Shown here in pieces: positions 47,889 to 55,700 of a DNA stretch of 64,000 bases; position 1 is the stretch's first letter, and each line of letters begins with the position of its first letter. Under the pieces are notes generated by a model that did not search any database, was not told the origin of the DNA, and saw only the letters and a list, made by a program, of their open reading frames with translations. This DNA is from a virus, in the IMG/VR virus record IMGVR_UViG_3300042923_000502, positions 1 to 64,000 of that record. One strand, given 5' to 3'. The translations under genes and the position numbers were made by a program.

Positions 47889-47916
47889 TTGCATAGTCGG
47901 TAAAATGTGGTATAAT
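47889..47916 (+). promoter_or_regulatory. Promoter
   Basis: TTGCAT (47889-47894), 16 bases, TATAAT (47911-47916); AGATAAAA follows at 47937 in the leader. Confidence 0.65.
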
Positions 47917-47944
47917 AGTAGTTGGCACAAATAAAAGATAAAAC

Positions 47945-48006
47945 ATCAGATTGGAGCTTATGCCTTTCACGCAACATATAGTGAAGGGTATAAATGATTC
48001 ACTGAT
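47945..48006 (+). repeat. Intergenic two-tier hairpin 22 (last copy)
   Basis: Outer ATCAG (47945)/CTGAT (48002), inner TTATGCCTTTCAC/GTGAAGGGTATAA. This copy lies downstream of a promoter, so it is in a 5' leader rather than between co-transcribed genes. Confidence 0.78.
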
Positions 48007-48032
48007 TTAACACAAAGAGAGGATGACAACAA

Positions 48033-48356
48033 ATGGAAGTTTTAGTTATGCCAAACGGTCAAACTGAAATTATCTCCGATGAAAGAGATTTGATTGAATT
48101 TATTGGCAGAGTAATGGGTTATGAAGTAAAGATAATGGTTGAAGAAATTTCCAAGAGAGCAGATAAAGCCGCTATTTTGGCTGATTCGGATTTTAAATCA
48201 TATGAAATGCAAGTTGAAGAAAATCATGATGCCTTTCAGGAATTAGCTGGATTGGTCAATAGGGTTTATGAAGAATTGGATAAGGAAAGAATGAATAAAA
48301 AGAAAATAACATCTATCATTGACAGGATGGATCATGTAGTAAGCAATCAAATCTAA
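48033..48356 (+). CDS. Helical protein, unknown
   Basis: 107 residues (MEVLVMPNGQTEIISDERDL start), acidic, mostly helical, GAGGATGACAACAA leader. First gene of the unit leading to the helicase. Confidence 0.66.
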   Translation: MEVLVMPNGQTEIISDERDLIEFIGRVMGYEVKIMVEEISKRADKAAILADSDFKSYEMQVEENHDAFQELAGLVNRVYEELDKERMNKKKITSIIDRMDHVVSNQI

Positions 48357-48368
48357 GGAGTGAATTAG

Positions 48369-48662
48369 GTGGAAGCAATAAACAAATACGAAATAAGCGC
48401 ACACAATTTCACGGAATTCATCTACATGTATACAGTGGACGATCATTTGTATGACTGTGGCGAAGAAATGTATAGTATGTATGAGCTATCTACAGAAATT
48501 AAAGTGCTGGAGTATATAGAGGTACACGGATATAATGGATACGCATGTACTTTCAGCAAAGAAGTTGATGCTATCTTTAGTGATTACATTGCATTCTTAG
48601 AAGGGAAAAACAATAATTATTTTAGCATAGAATTTCCAGAAAATTTAAAAAATAAGGAGTGA
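48369..48662 (+). CDS. Small protein, unknown
   Basis: 97 residues from GTG (VEAINKYEISAHNFTEFIYM) behind AAGGAGTGAATTAG. Acidic, tyrosine-rich. Six bases ahead of the helicase gene. Confidence 0.63.
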   Translation: MEAINKYEISAHNFTEFIYMYTVDDHLYDCGEEMYSMYELSTEIKVLEYIEVHGYNGYACTFSKEVDAIFSDYIAFLEGKNNNYFSIEFPENLKNKE

Positions 48663-48668
48663 TTATTC

Positions 48669-50921
48669 ATGACAATTCAGTTGCCATTAGACTTTCACAA
48701 ACCACTTTGGGATAAGTTCAATACACAGCAACGTAAGGCGGTTAAACAGATTGATGGAGCGGTGCAAATTTGTGCCGTTGCCGGAAGTGGTAAGACAACG
48801 GTTATTGTACATCGTACAGAACACATGATCAATGATTTGAAGATTGATCCATCTTCTATTGCTTTAATGACATTTACATCTAAGGCAGCGCAAGAAATGG
48901 GTGAGCGACTTCAAAAGCTTATTAGTAAGAAGGATTATGATAACATGTTTTGTGGAACCTCACACAGCTTTGGTTATCGTGTACTTGCAAAGGAGTACAA
49001 GGATATTAATCATCCTCTTGCATCTTTCACACGTAAGGATTTTAAAGACCCAGGATTGCTTACAGGTACTTCATTGAAGTACTTTAGCACATCGGTTAAG
49101 GAAAAGATTCTTCAATTGCCGCTACAAAATGATATTATTAATGAAATTGAAGGAATTGCTGAAAATCAATTCTTGAAAGTTGTTAGTTTATGCAAAAACG
49201 CTGACCTTGATCCTCAACAATATGAGGACATGTGCGTAATGGAAGACCCAAGCGCAAACAGATGGGCTTATATCCATTATTACAAGATGTATGAAAAGAT
49301 GAAAGATGAACGCAGATGCATTGACTTTGATGATATGCTGTTTAAAGCGGTAAGGTTATTCAGATCACATCCAGCTATTTTGAAGAAATATCAAAAGCAA
49401 TACAAGTATGTTGTTATTGACGAAACACAAGACAATAACCCTACACAATATGCACTTGCAGAAATGATTGCCAAGCCAGAAAATAATGTGTATGTTGTTG
49501 GTGACGATGATCAAAGCTTGTATACGTTCCGTGGGGCAGAACCAAATCTTTTCATTGACTTCTGTGAAAAATATGAGAATGCAATTCAAATACCGCTTGA
49601 AGACAATTATCGTAGCAAGCCTGAAATACTAAAAGTTGCAAATTTGCTGATTAACCATAACACCAAACGAATTAAGAAGCATCTTGTGGCTCACAGCAAA
49701 TCAGTTGACAAGTCAGTTTTTTATTCTCATTTCTTGGATGAAATTAAGGAAGCGGAATTTGTTGCAAATGAAATTGACAATATTTGCAATGATCCCGATG
49801 CTGATTTTATGGATAGTATACCTTACAATCGTGTGTTTATCATCTATCGTACAAACGCACAGAATAAGGAAATGGAAGATGCCTTGATTACAAAGGGCAT
49901 ACCATATGTCATTCATGGCGGCATGAGCTTTTATGAGCGCAGAGAAGTGAAGGATATACTAGCATACTTGAGACTTGTGAATGACACTGACGATAACGAT
50001 GCATTCAAGCGGGTATACAATGTTCCTAGTCGCTATCTTGGTAAAGCTTTTCTTAATAAGATTGATGATAATGGAAAAAGTTCATTGTGGGACAGATGTT
50101 CGTCAGTTGTATTGACAAAGAAAGAGCAAGATTCCGTCAATTCATTTAAAGCCATTGTTAATACAATGACTGAACTTAAAAACAAAGGCGGCAAGATTGA
50201 TGAATTGATTGATTGCCTAATGAAAAGCGGATATGAAGAACATCTTAAAAAGGATAACAAAGACGAATCAGAAGATGAAGACAATGAGATTGTTGAAAAG
50301 CTCAAATTCTTTGTTAGAAGATTTGATAACATCGAAAACCTTATCAAGTATGTTGAAGTGATGTCAGGTAAGCGTAAGGAAGATGTGAACGGCGTTCAAC
50401 TTATGACGGTTCATAGAAGCAAAGGACTTGAAGCTCATGCTGTGTTTGGTATTGGTATCAATGAAGGATTGATGCCACATATTAGAAGCAAAGAAGCTTT
50501 TGACTCAGGTGAAAATCCATTTGCCATTGAAGAAGAAAGAAGACTTGCATATGTATTGGTAACACGTGCAGAGACATTTGCATATTTATCCTCAACATCT
50601 TCATTCAATGGTAAGTCATCAGAAAGATCACGCTTCATCGAAGAAATGGAGTTAGTGAAGGTTGATAAAGACGAAGAAGATGTTCAGGAAATTGAAGAAG
50701 AAAAGTATACACCGCCAGTTCGTGAGGTTTACGGATATGCTACAAAGGAAGAATACAAAGGAATAGGTCAACTTCCAGATATTCCTTATGTAACATATGT
50801 AGAAATTAAACCGGAACCAAAGCAAGAACAGAAAACTGAATCTTCTCCACCAGATGGATTCATCTATATTGATGATCCACTTATTGGAAGGATACTTAAA
50901 CCTATTGCAAAAGGCAAATAG
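48669..50921 (+). CDS. UvrD/PcrA-like superfamily 1A helicase
   Basis: 750 residues with all SF1A motifs: AVAGSGKTTV (I), VIDETQDNN (II, DETQD), VVGDDDQSLYTFRGA (III), EDNYRSKPEI (IV), LMTVHRSKGLEAHAV (V) and RRLAYVLVTRAE (VI). A 3'-5' DNA translocase or helicase; probably acts in phage replication or repair alongside the RecD2-type enzyme. The C-terminal ~80 residues are acidic and proline-rich and may dock partners. Followed by two hairpins. Confidence 0.93.
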   Translation: MTIQLPLDFHKPLWDKFNTQQRKAVKQIDGAVQICAVAGSGKTTVIVHRTEHMINDLKIDPSSIALMTFTSKAAQEMGERLQKLISKKDYDNMFCGTSHSFGYRVLAKEYKDINHPLASFTRKDFKDPGLLTGTSLKYFSTSVKEKILQLPLQNDIINEIEGIAENQFLKVVSLCKNADLDPQQYEDMCVMEDPSANRWAYIHYYKMYEKMKDERRCIDFDDMLFKAVRLFRSHPAILKKYQKQYKYVVIDETQDNNPTQYALAEMIAKPENNVYVVGDDDQSLYTFRGAEPNLFIDFCEKYENAIQIPLEDNYRSKPEILKVANLLINHNTKRIKKHLVAHSKSVDKSVFYSHFLDEIKEAEFVANEIDNICNDPDADFMDSIPYNRVFIIYRTNAQNKEMEDALITKGIPYVIHGGMSFYERREVKDILAYLRLVNDTDDNDAFKRVYNVPSRYLGKAFLNKIDDNGKSSLWDRCSSVVLTKKEQDSVNSFKAIVNTMTELKNKGGKIDELIDCLMKSGYEEHLKKDNKDESEDEDNEIVEKLKFFVRRFDNIENLIKYVEVMSGKRKEDVNGVQLMTVHRSKGLEAHAVFGIGINEGLMPHIRSKEAFDSGENPFAIEEERRLAYVLVTRAETFAYLSSTSSFNGKSSERSRFIEEMELVKVDKDEEDVQEIEEEKYTPPVREVYGYATKEEYKGIGQLPDIPYVTYVEIKPEPKQEQKTESSPPDGFIYIDDPLIGRILKPIAKGK

Positions 50922-50933
50922 TTAAATTTTTTA

Positions 50934-50981
50934 AGGAGACTTAACCCGCTTGAGTCTCCTATAAAGGATTTAACATCCTTT
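50934..50981 (+). repeat. Tandem hairpins after the helicase
   Basis: AGGAGACT (50934)/AGTCTCCT (50953) and AAAGGAT (50963)/ATCCTTT (50975). The second arm repeats the AAAGGAT of the ribosome-site leaders, here base-paired. Confidence 0.65.
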
Positions 50982-51004
50982 AACACATTGAAAGGAGAAT
51001 GACC

Positions 51005-51412
51005 ATGGCTGAAAATTACATGAGCTATAACCGCAAGGAATTTGAAGATGGTTTATTGGAAATTGCTGGAAACTTTGGTCTTCAAGTTGGCGATTACACG
51101 GAGAAGATGGGCAAAGCAGGAATGGAGGAACGTGTATATGAAGTTACAACATATGATCCAAGAGTTCGTATTCTGATCTATTCCTCAATTGATCCTAGAA
51201 CCAATGTTTCAAGAGAAGTTGGAGGGGATGCAATCAGAATAAACTTCTACTGCAAAGGAAAAGATGGAAAGCTTTATTATAAAAAATTTAAAAAGCATCA
51301 ACGAATTAATACTATGTTCAATAACATCATGAAGTCAGTATCACTTGTAATGTGTGACATGTTGGTGCAAAAGGATATTGAAAAATGGCTTTACGCAGTA
51401 TCTAAAAACTAA
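51005..51412 (+). CDS. Unknown protein
   Basis: 135 residues (MAENYMSYNRKEFEDGLLEI start) behind AAAGGAGAATGACC. Mixed alpha/beta, basic middle (KFKKHQRINTMFNN). No family recognised. Confidence 0.66.
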   Translation: MAENYMSYNRKEFEDGLLEIAGNFGLQVGDYTEKMGKAGMEERVYEVTTYDPRVRILIYSSIDPRTNVSREVGGDAIRINFYCKGKDGKLYYKKFKKHQRINTMFNNIMKSVSLVMCDMLVQKDIEKWLYAVSKN

Positions 51413-51426
51413 AAGGAGTGAAATTC

Positions 51427-51843
51427 ATGATTAGAAAGTCTATTCATATGGTAGATGAAATATTAGATCAGTCTATTATTCCACTATCTCGTAGAAAGGC
51501 AGATAATAGAAGGGTTATTGATGGTGACTCTATTCGGATGGATTCTCATAGATACTGGACTTTCAAGATGAAAGGTACTCATTGTGTTTGTTGTGGAATT
51601 GAAGGTGTATTCTTTGCAAAGGAAAAACACCTTGAATCAGACAACAGATTCCACTTCAATCTGTATGGATTGGACGAATTCGGCAATGAGGTATTAATGA
51701 CAAAAGATCATATTATGCCCAAGTCTAAAGGCGGCAAAGATCACATCGACAATTATCAGACTATGTGTGTAAGATGTAACGTAGCAAAAGGAGATAAATT
51801 GCCACACGAGTATAACGGAGGTCAGAAAGTAAATTGCAGCTAA
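51427..51843 (+). CDS. HNH endonuclease
   Basis: 138 residues. Zinc cysteines CVCCGIEG (~55) and MCVRCNVAKGD (~120) frame the core MTKDHIMPKSKGGKDHIDN (~100) with the catalytic DH..H. A free-standing HNH enzyme, possibly homing or involved in packaging cleavage. AAGGAGTGAAATTC upstream. Confidence 0.88.
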   Translation: MIRKSIHMVDEILDQSIIPLSRRKADNRRVIDGDSIRMDSHRYWTFKMKGTHCVCCGIEGVFFAKEKHLESDNRFHFNLYGLDEFGNEVLMTKDHIMPKSKGGKDHIDNYQTMCVRCNVAKGDKLPHEYNGGQKVNCS

Positions 51844-51974
51844 GTGTAACTTATCAATGGAAAGATACATCTAAGATTGTAGAAAGAGAATTTAGCTCAG
51901 ATTATTGGGTTAAATTCTACATAACACATTGGAATGAGATAAACATTTTGAAGATTCACAATAACACATTGTAG
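51834..51974 (+). CDS. Short protein with TTG start, possible
   Basis: 46 residues starting LQLSVTYQWKDTSKIVEREF, overlapping the HNH end by ten bases. GGAGGT lies twelve bases before the TTG, a little far. Codon pattern looks protein-like and it fills the gap to the next gene. Confidence 0.42.
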   Translation: MQLSVTYQWKDTSKIVEREFSSDYWVKFYITHWNEINILKIHNNTL

Positions 51975-51986
51975 GAGGAAAATAAC

Positions 51987-52271
51987 ATGTCAGATAACAT
52001 TAATCAAGATACATTGGACGATGTAACATCATGTGTAACATGCGGAGTAGCGGTATTTGGAGAAGGTCATATAGTGTGTGCATCGTGCAGTGAAGAATTT
52101 AAAAGTGATGATCCGATAACTGCACTTCAAAATAAGTGTGACATGCTAGAAGAAATAGTTGAATCATGTGAAGATCAGATATTTTCTTTGAATAAAACGT
52201 TGGAAATGAGAGATTCTAAGATAGAAAGATTGGAGTCAAAGCTGAAAGAGATTCGTGCATTGACAAAATAA
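51987..52271 (+). CDS. Zinc-ribbon coiled-coil protein
   Basis: 94 residues: CVTCGVAVFGEGHIVCASC (16-34) is a four-cysteine zinc ribbon, residues ~45-94 a coiled coil (ALQNKCDMLEEIVESCEDQI). Likely a small adaptor. GTAGGAGGAAAATAAC upstream. Confidence 0.72.
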   Translation: MSDNINQDTLDDVTSCVTCGVAVFGEGHIVCASCSEEFKSDDPITALQNKCDMLEEIVESCEDQIFSLNKTLEMRDSKIERLESKLKEIRALTK

Positions 52272-52292
52272 TAAGTCAAGGGAGTGAATTAT

Positions 52293-52691
52293 ATGTCAAA
52301 ATTTGACAAAGGTGATATTTGCGTCTCTGTTTATGTAAATAAATTTATTGTGGGCAAGGTTGATTATGTAGAATTTGATGCAGAAGATGAAGAATTAAAT
52401 ACTGTTCACTATACTGATGCACAAGGAAAGTCTTGGGTTGGATTCCAAAATCACTTGTTTACATTTGATCAAGCTATGAAAGAAGTAAAAAAATGGATAA
52501 AAATCGGTGAAGAGATAGACTCAATAAGAGTAAAAAAGTCTGTGCAAAGTATTATTAAAACTTTGGAAGAAGACGGAAAAGTTATCGTAACGTCTGGTGA
52601 ATATGAAGCGATTAAAGAATATGTAAAGGATTGCATTGTTATCCCTCTGCCTAATGACAAGGTAGCAATTGAATTAGATATTAAGGAGTGA
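52293..52691 (+). CDS. Unknown acidic protein
   Basis: 132 residues (MSKFDKGDICVSVYVNKFIV start). The opening is beta-rich and SH3-like (KGDICVSVYVNKFIVGKVDY); the rest is alpha/beta. AAGGGAGTGAATTAT upstream. Confidence 0.66.
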   Translation: MSKFDKGDICVSVYVNKFIVGKVDYVEFDAEDEELNTVHYTDAQGKSWVGFQNHLFTFDQAMKEVKKWIKIGEEIDSIRVKKSVQSIIKTLEEDGKVIVTSGEYEAIKEYVKDCIVIPLPNDKVAIELDIKE

Positions 52692-52696
52692 GTGAA

Positions 52697-52828
52697 ATGA
52701 AGAAAATCACTCCTGAAATGATTTATTTGATGAACATGTTCTCTAAGCTTAACAATGGCAAGAAGCTTACAAAGAAAGAGAAAAAGAGAATCAAGAAAAT
52801 TTCAGACAAGAAAAATAATAACACATAG
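52697..52828 (+). CDS. Very basic short protein
   Basis: 43 residues (MKKITPEMIYLMNMFSKLNN start) ending in lysine-rich KKEKKRIKKISDKKNNN, so probably nucleic-acid binding. AAGGAGTGAGTGAA just upstream. Confidence 0.6.
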   Translation: MKKITPEMIYLMNMFSKLNNGKKLTKKEKKRIKKISDKKNNNT

Positions 52829-52852
52829 ATAAAACACATCTTTTATCTACAG
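52827..52852 (+). repeat. AGATAAAA hairpin a
   Basis: TAGATAAA..TTTATCTA around ACACATCT, overlapping the stop of the 43-residue gene and preceding the first 108-residue paralog. Confidence 0.7.
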
Positions 52853-52866
52853 AGAGGAAGAATGAA

Positions 52867-53193
52867 ATGTTAAAAGAAACATGGAAAATTGAACCAGCAA
52901 TAGACGTTTTTGATGATACTAGATGGATATTTCAACAAAAAACAAACTCAGATGTTATGATTTTGGTTGTCGCACCTACAGAATCGGAAGCTTGGGAAAA
53001 GCTAGGTGGATTATTGGGTAAGGAAGACAAGGGAAAAGTTGAGACAGAAGTTTTTGAAGGTGTCGTAAGTGTATATAATAGGCATGGTTACACCAATGCC
53101 GATATTAGTCTGTTCGTAGCTAAAGAGCCTTTGAATTCCCTTAAAAAATATGATGGTCAAACAGTTGAAGTGGAAATCAGAATTCAGCCATAG
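52867..53193 (+). CDS. 108-residue protein, paralog A
   Basis: Starts MLKETWKIEPAIDVFDDTRW. Shares with the gene at 58925 the frame MLKxxWxIE, EAWxKLGxxxG, (V/D)xTEVFEG and the ending QTVEVxxRIxP, at equal length, so the two are paralogs about 6 kb apart. Function unknown. Both are followed by an AGATAAAA hairpin. Confidence 0.72.
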   Translation: MLKETWKIEPAIDVFDDTRWIFQQKTNSDVMILVVAPTESEAWEKLGGLLGKEDKGKVETEVFEGVVSVYNRHGYTNADISLFVAKEPLNSLKKYDGQTVEVEIRIQP

Positions 53194-53215
53194 ATAAAAT
53201 CCGAGTTTTATCTAC
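53191..53215 (+). repeat. AGATAAAA hairpin b
   Basis: TAGATAAAA-TCCGAG-TTTTATCTA, starting in the stop codon of paralog A. Confidence 0.75.
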
Positions 53216-53232
53216 TCATGGAGGTAGTAAAA

Positions 53233-53715
53233 ATGACAAACAATACTAAATTTGATAGACTTGAAATGAAAATTGAAGATATACTCAAACTTGCCTACGA
53301 TAGCGAGGAAGAGGTGTACAGCTTTGGGGAATTGTACATGTTTAACATGATTCAAAATTTGCATGATGAATTATCTGATCAAAATTTTGAATCTCTTAAA
53401 CAATTAAAGGCAAGGAGTTATGTTAAAGATTATTGCAGAGATAGCAGATCAAGAGAGTTATACGTTATGCTCTATAAAAATAGACCGTTTGCAATGTATC
53501 AATATATTGGCAGGGGTAGTGCTGAAAACGAAGAAATCTTTGACAAGGAAGTTTACAGCGAATTTGTTAAAGATTATATTGAAGAATATCTTGAAAAATC
53601 TCAATTTGTCGAGAAATGTTCTCAAGTTGATTCTATTTATACCATTGAAAATTACAATATGGCTTACTTCGAAATAGTTGATAATCAAATTTATGCAAAA
53701 CCTTGGAAGGAGTAA
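53233..53715 (+). CDS. Unknown acidic protein
   Basis: 160 residues (MTNNTKFDRLEMKIEDILKL start), helical first half, GGAGGTAGTAAAA upstream. No family recognised. Confidence 0.66.
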   Translation: MTNNTKFDRLEMKIEDILKLAYDSEEEVYSFGELYMFNMIQNLHDELSDQNFESLKQLKARSYVKDYCRDSRSRELYVMLYKNRPFAMYQYIGRGSAENEEIFDKEVYSEFVKDYIEEYLEKSQFVEKCSQVDSIYTIENYNMAYFEIVDNQIYAKPWKE

Positions 53716-53719
53716 TAAC

Positions 53720-53920
53720 ATGATATTACGTGCCAAGAAAATGAAAAGTATTCACGTAGCACCTCATACAAAATACGGTCATTATTGTGATAAAGCGCGG
53801 CGAATGAGGGTAGAACCTGCAACGTTTGCAATATTCAAGAAAGAGTATGATAAAGACATATATGCTTCTATGCGTTCTATTGTATATAAACTTGAACATG
53901 ATAAACAGAAAGGAGCATGA
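53720..53920 (+). CDS. Small basic protein
   Basis: 66 residues (MILRAKKMKSIHVAPHTKYG start), AAGGAGTAATAAC upstream. Basic, with conserved-looking HYCDKARRMRVEPATF. Unknown. Confidence 0.63.
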   Translation: MILRAKKMKSIHVAPHTKYGHYCDKARRMRVEPATFAIFKKEYDKDIYASMRSIVYKLEHDKQKGA

Positions 53921-53923
53921 CAC

Positions 53924-54220
53924 ATGAACAAAGACAACGGTGTGACAACGATTCAAGCGGCAAGAGCGCTGTTTGATTTATTTTATAGACCAAACACATT
54001 TATCTATACCAAGCTTCAACTAAAATGTTGGATCAATCATTCGGAAAGCAGAAACAACAATGGCAATCCACCTTTCACATTTGGCAATTATTGCATTCAC
54101 ATGAGAGACATTGACATATTGGAACAAGTCAATCTTGATATGATCAACTGCGACGATATCGGCGGTAAAGAAGCGGTAATAAAGTATCTTGAGGGAAAGA
54201 TGTACGATGACAACAATTAA
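53924..54220 (+). CDS. Unknown protein
   Basis: 98 residues (MNKDNGVTTIQAARALFDLF start), AAAGGAGCATGACAC upstream. Helical N-terminus with possible helix-turn-helix (TTIQAARALFDLFYRPNTFI). Confidence 0.62.
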   Translation: MNKDNGVTTIQAARALFDLFYRPNTFIYTKLQLKCWINHSESRNNNGNPPFTFGNYCIHMRDIDILEQVNLDMINCDDIGGKEAVIKYLEGKMYDDNN

Positions 54221-54240
54221 CTTGTAAAGGAAGTCAGAAT

Positions 54241-54321
54241 ATGCTTTCATGTTTTATGCTTTTAGCAATTGGAATATTGGCAGATTATATCGTTGCGAAA
54301 GGGGAAACTAAATATGATTAA
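54241..54321 (+). CDS. Small membrane peptide
   Basis: 26 residues, MLSCFMLLAIGILADYIVAK then GETKYD: one membrane helix. AAAGGAAGTCAGAAT upstream. Overlaps the next gene by eight bases. Confidence 0.55.
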   Translation: MLSCFMLLAIGILADYIVAKGETKYD

Positions 54322-54487
54322 TCGTATCAAGTATCTGTATTATAGGTATCAATATAAGAGGTTTTTGAACAAGGAAATTGTTGATAAAACTCAGCAAAAA
54401 TACTGGTACTATTGGAATAAATGTCACGAATTAGGGAAAGGTGACGAAGTTAGAAGAATGATGTTGATTGCCATTAATAAAAGATAA
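54314..54487 (+). CDS. Short basic protein
   Basis: 57 residues (MINRIKYLYYRYQYKRFLNK start), tyrosine- and arginine-rich, helical. AAAGGGGAAACTAAAT upstream. Confidence 0.62.
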   Translation: MINRIKYLYYRYQYKRFLNKEIVDKTQQKYWYYWNKCHELGKGDEVRRMMLIAINKR

Positions 54488-54512
54488 AGTGAAAAATAAA
54501 TTTACCAGTTTT

Positions 54513-54541
54513 TTGACATCCCCGATTCGTTGGTATATACT
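54513..54541 (+). promoter_or_regulatory. Promoter
   Basis: TTGACA (54513-54518), 17 bases, TATACT (54536-54541). Drives the 73-residue gene. Confidence 0.82.
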
Positions 54542-54575
54542 TGTGTAAGTTAGATCAATCGAAGGGGATGTTAAA

Positions 54576-54797
54576 ATGCCAACTAAATACTACAAAATTA
54601 CGACAAGCATTTTAAAAGGGAAGAAGTATTTTGGTCTGTTTGTGTCGAATGATAGTGAATTTGCATGTGACTTAGGAAGTTTTGTAAGAGGTTGGGAAGC
54701 TGATAAATTTGAAAAGCTTTCTGATGAAGAAAGAGTCGATTTTGAAAAGGGATTGCGTAGGGATGTTTCAGGTGCGGGGTACTCCGAAGTTAAATGA
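54576..54797 (+). CDS. Small protein, unknown
   Basis: 73 residues (MPTKYYKITTSILKGKKYFG start), CGAAGGGGATGTTAAA upstream, its own promoter and terminator: a single-gene unit. Confidence 0.66.
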   Translation: MPTKYYKITTSILKGKKYFGLFVSNDSEFACDLGSFVRGWEADKFEKLSDEERVDFEKGLRRDVSGAGYSEVK

Positions 54798-54810
54798 TTT
54801 GTGTGAATAT

Positions 54811-54841
54811 AGAAACAGGCTCTCATGTGGGAGCCTGTTTT
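54811..54841 (+). terminator. Intrinsic terminator
   Basis: AAACAGGCTC/GAGCCTGTTT with TTTTTG tail. Confidence 0.9.
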
Positions 54842-54869
54842 TGTTATCTACACAAAAAGGAGTGATGAT

Positions 54870-55334
54870 ATGAATGCTTTTGAAGAATTAGAACATTCCA
54901 GAGTAGTTAATGAATTAATGGAAATTCAGGATAAGCTTAAAAATTCATTCTTCATAGAGCATGATGTTATTAAGTGGAATTATGAAAAGGCAAAGAACGA
55001 TGGCAGAGAAAGAGAATCAATGGTTTGGCGTGAACTCATGATTGCGTCATGTAAAGGTCATGAATATGAAGATAGCTTTGATGATCTTGGCAATTATCAG
55101 GGATGTATCTGCATTCATTGTACCGCTAACATTGACATGAGTGAGAGCGAACAAGTGGCTCTTATTGTGAAAAAGAATTGTGAAACATGTATATTCAGAG
55201 GTGGTGCTAACCTGAATGAACTTTTTTGCAATCATCCGACCATTGATACACTTGATAAGAATCAGATTGATGAATGGATGAACAAGTATTTTGAGGACAG
55301 TAAAAATTGCATACATTGGAAAGGTAAAATATAG
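54870..55334 (+). CDS. Cysteine-rich zinc protein, unknown
   Basis: 154 residues (MNAFEELEHSRVVNELMEIQ start). Two cysteine clusters, GCICIHCTANID (~75) and CETCIFRGGANLNELFCNHP (~105), suggest two zinc sites. AAGGAGTGATGAT upstream. Confidence 0.68.
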   Translation: MNAFEELEHSRVVNELMEIQDKLKNSFFIEHDVIKWNYEKAKNDGRERESMVWRELMIASCKGHEYEDSFDDLGNYQGCICIHCTANIDMSESEQVALIVKKNCETCIFRGGANLNELFCNHPTIDTLDKNQIDEWMNKYFEDSKNCIHWKGKI

Positions 55335-55336
55335 TG

Positions 55337-55365
55337 TTGCAATTCTATGTAGTGTATGATAAGAT
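55337..55365 (+). promoter_or_regulatory. Promoter
   Basis: TTGCAA (55337-55342), 17 bases, TAAGAT (55360-55365). Leader contains AGATAAAA at 55378. Confidence 0.6.
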
Positions 55366-55408
55366 GGTGTTAGTGAAAGATAAAACAAAAATAAGGAGTG
55401 ATTAAAAG

Positions 55409-55453
55409 TGGTTAAAATGTTCCTGCAATTAAAAGCTTGCTCCGAAAAGTGAT
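55409..55453 (+). CDS. 14-codon peptide, possible leader or signal peptide
   Basis: VVKMFLQLKACSEK from GTG behind AAGGAGTGATTAAAA. Has promoter and strong ribosome site, followed at once by another promoter. Too short to prove; might be a leader peptide. Confidence 0.4.
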
Positions 55454-55481
55454 TGACTTGTTATTTCTTATATGGTAATAT
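55453..55481 (+). promoter_or_regulatory. Promoter
   Basis: TTGACT (55453-55458), 17 bases, TAATAT (55476-55481). Followed by about 130 bases without a gene. Confidence 0.68.
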
Positions 55482-55611
55482 AGGTACAACTTGGCAAATT
55501 GCTAAAAGTCACCAGAGTTTAGGCAGAAGAATAAAAAAATATTTTTCAAAAACAAGGTTTAACTTTTGGAAAATGTGATTATAATTAAGGTAAGAAGAGT
55601 TGAAAAACACG

Positions 55612-55640
55612 TTGACTTCATTAATCGAAAGTGATATGAT
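55612..55640 (+). promoter_or_regulatory. Promoter of DUF262-type gene
   Basis: TTGACT (55612-55617), 17 bases, TATGAT (55635-55640). Confidence 0.75.
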
Positions 55641-55700
55641 GGAGTCAACAAATTAAACAAGTAGAACAAAAAACTAAAATTTGAAGGGAAAGTGATTAGT

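Noticed and set aside
36800-48006. CRISPR array
   Set aside because: Repeats are variable hairpins separated by genes, not identical direct repeats with uniform spacers; no cas genes.
36800-48006. Ordinary rho-independent terminators
   Set aside because: Inner stems lack an adjacent U-run and an extra outer stem closes the structure; real terminators elsewhere in the window have clear U-runs.
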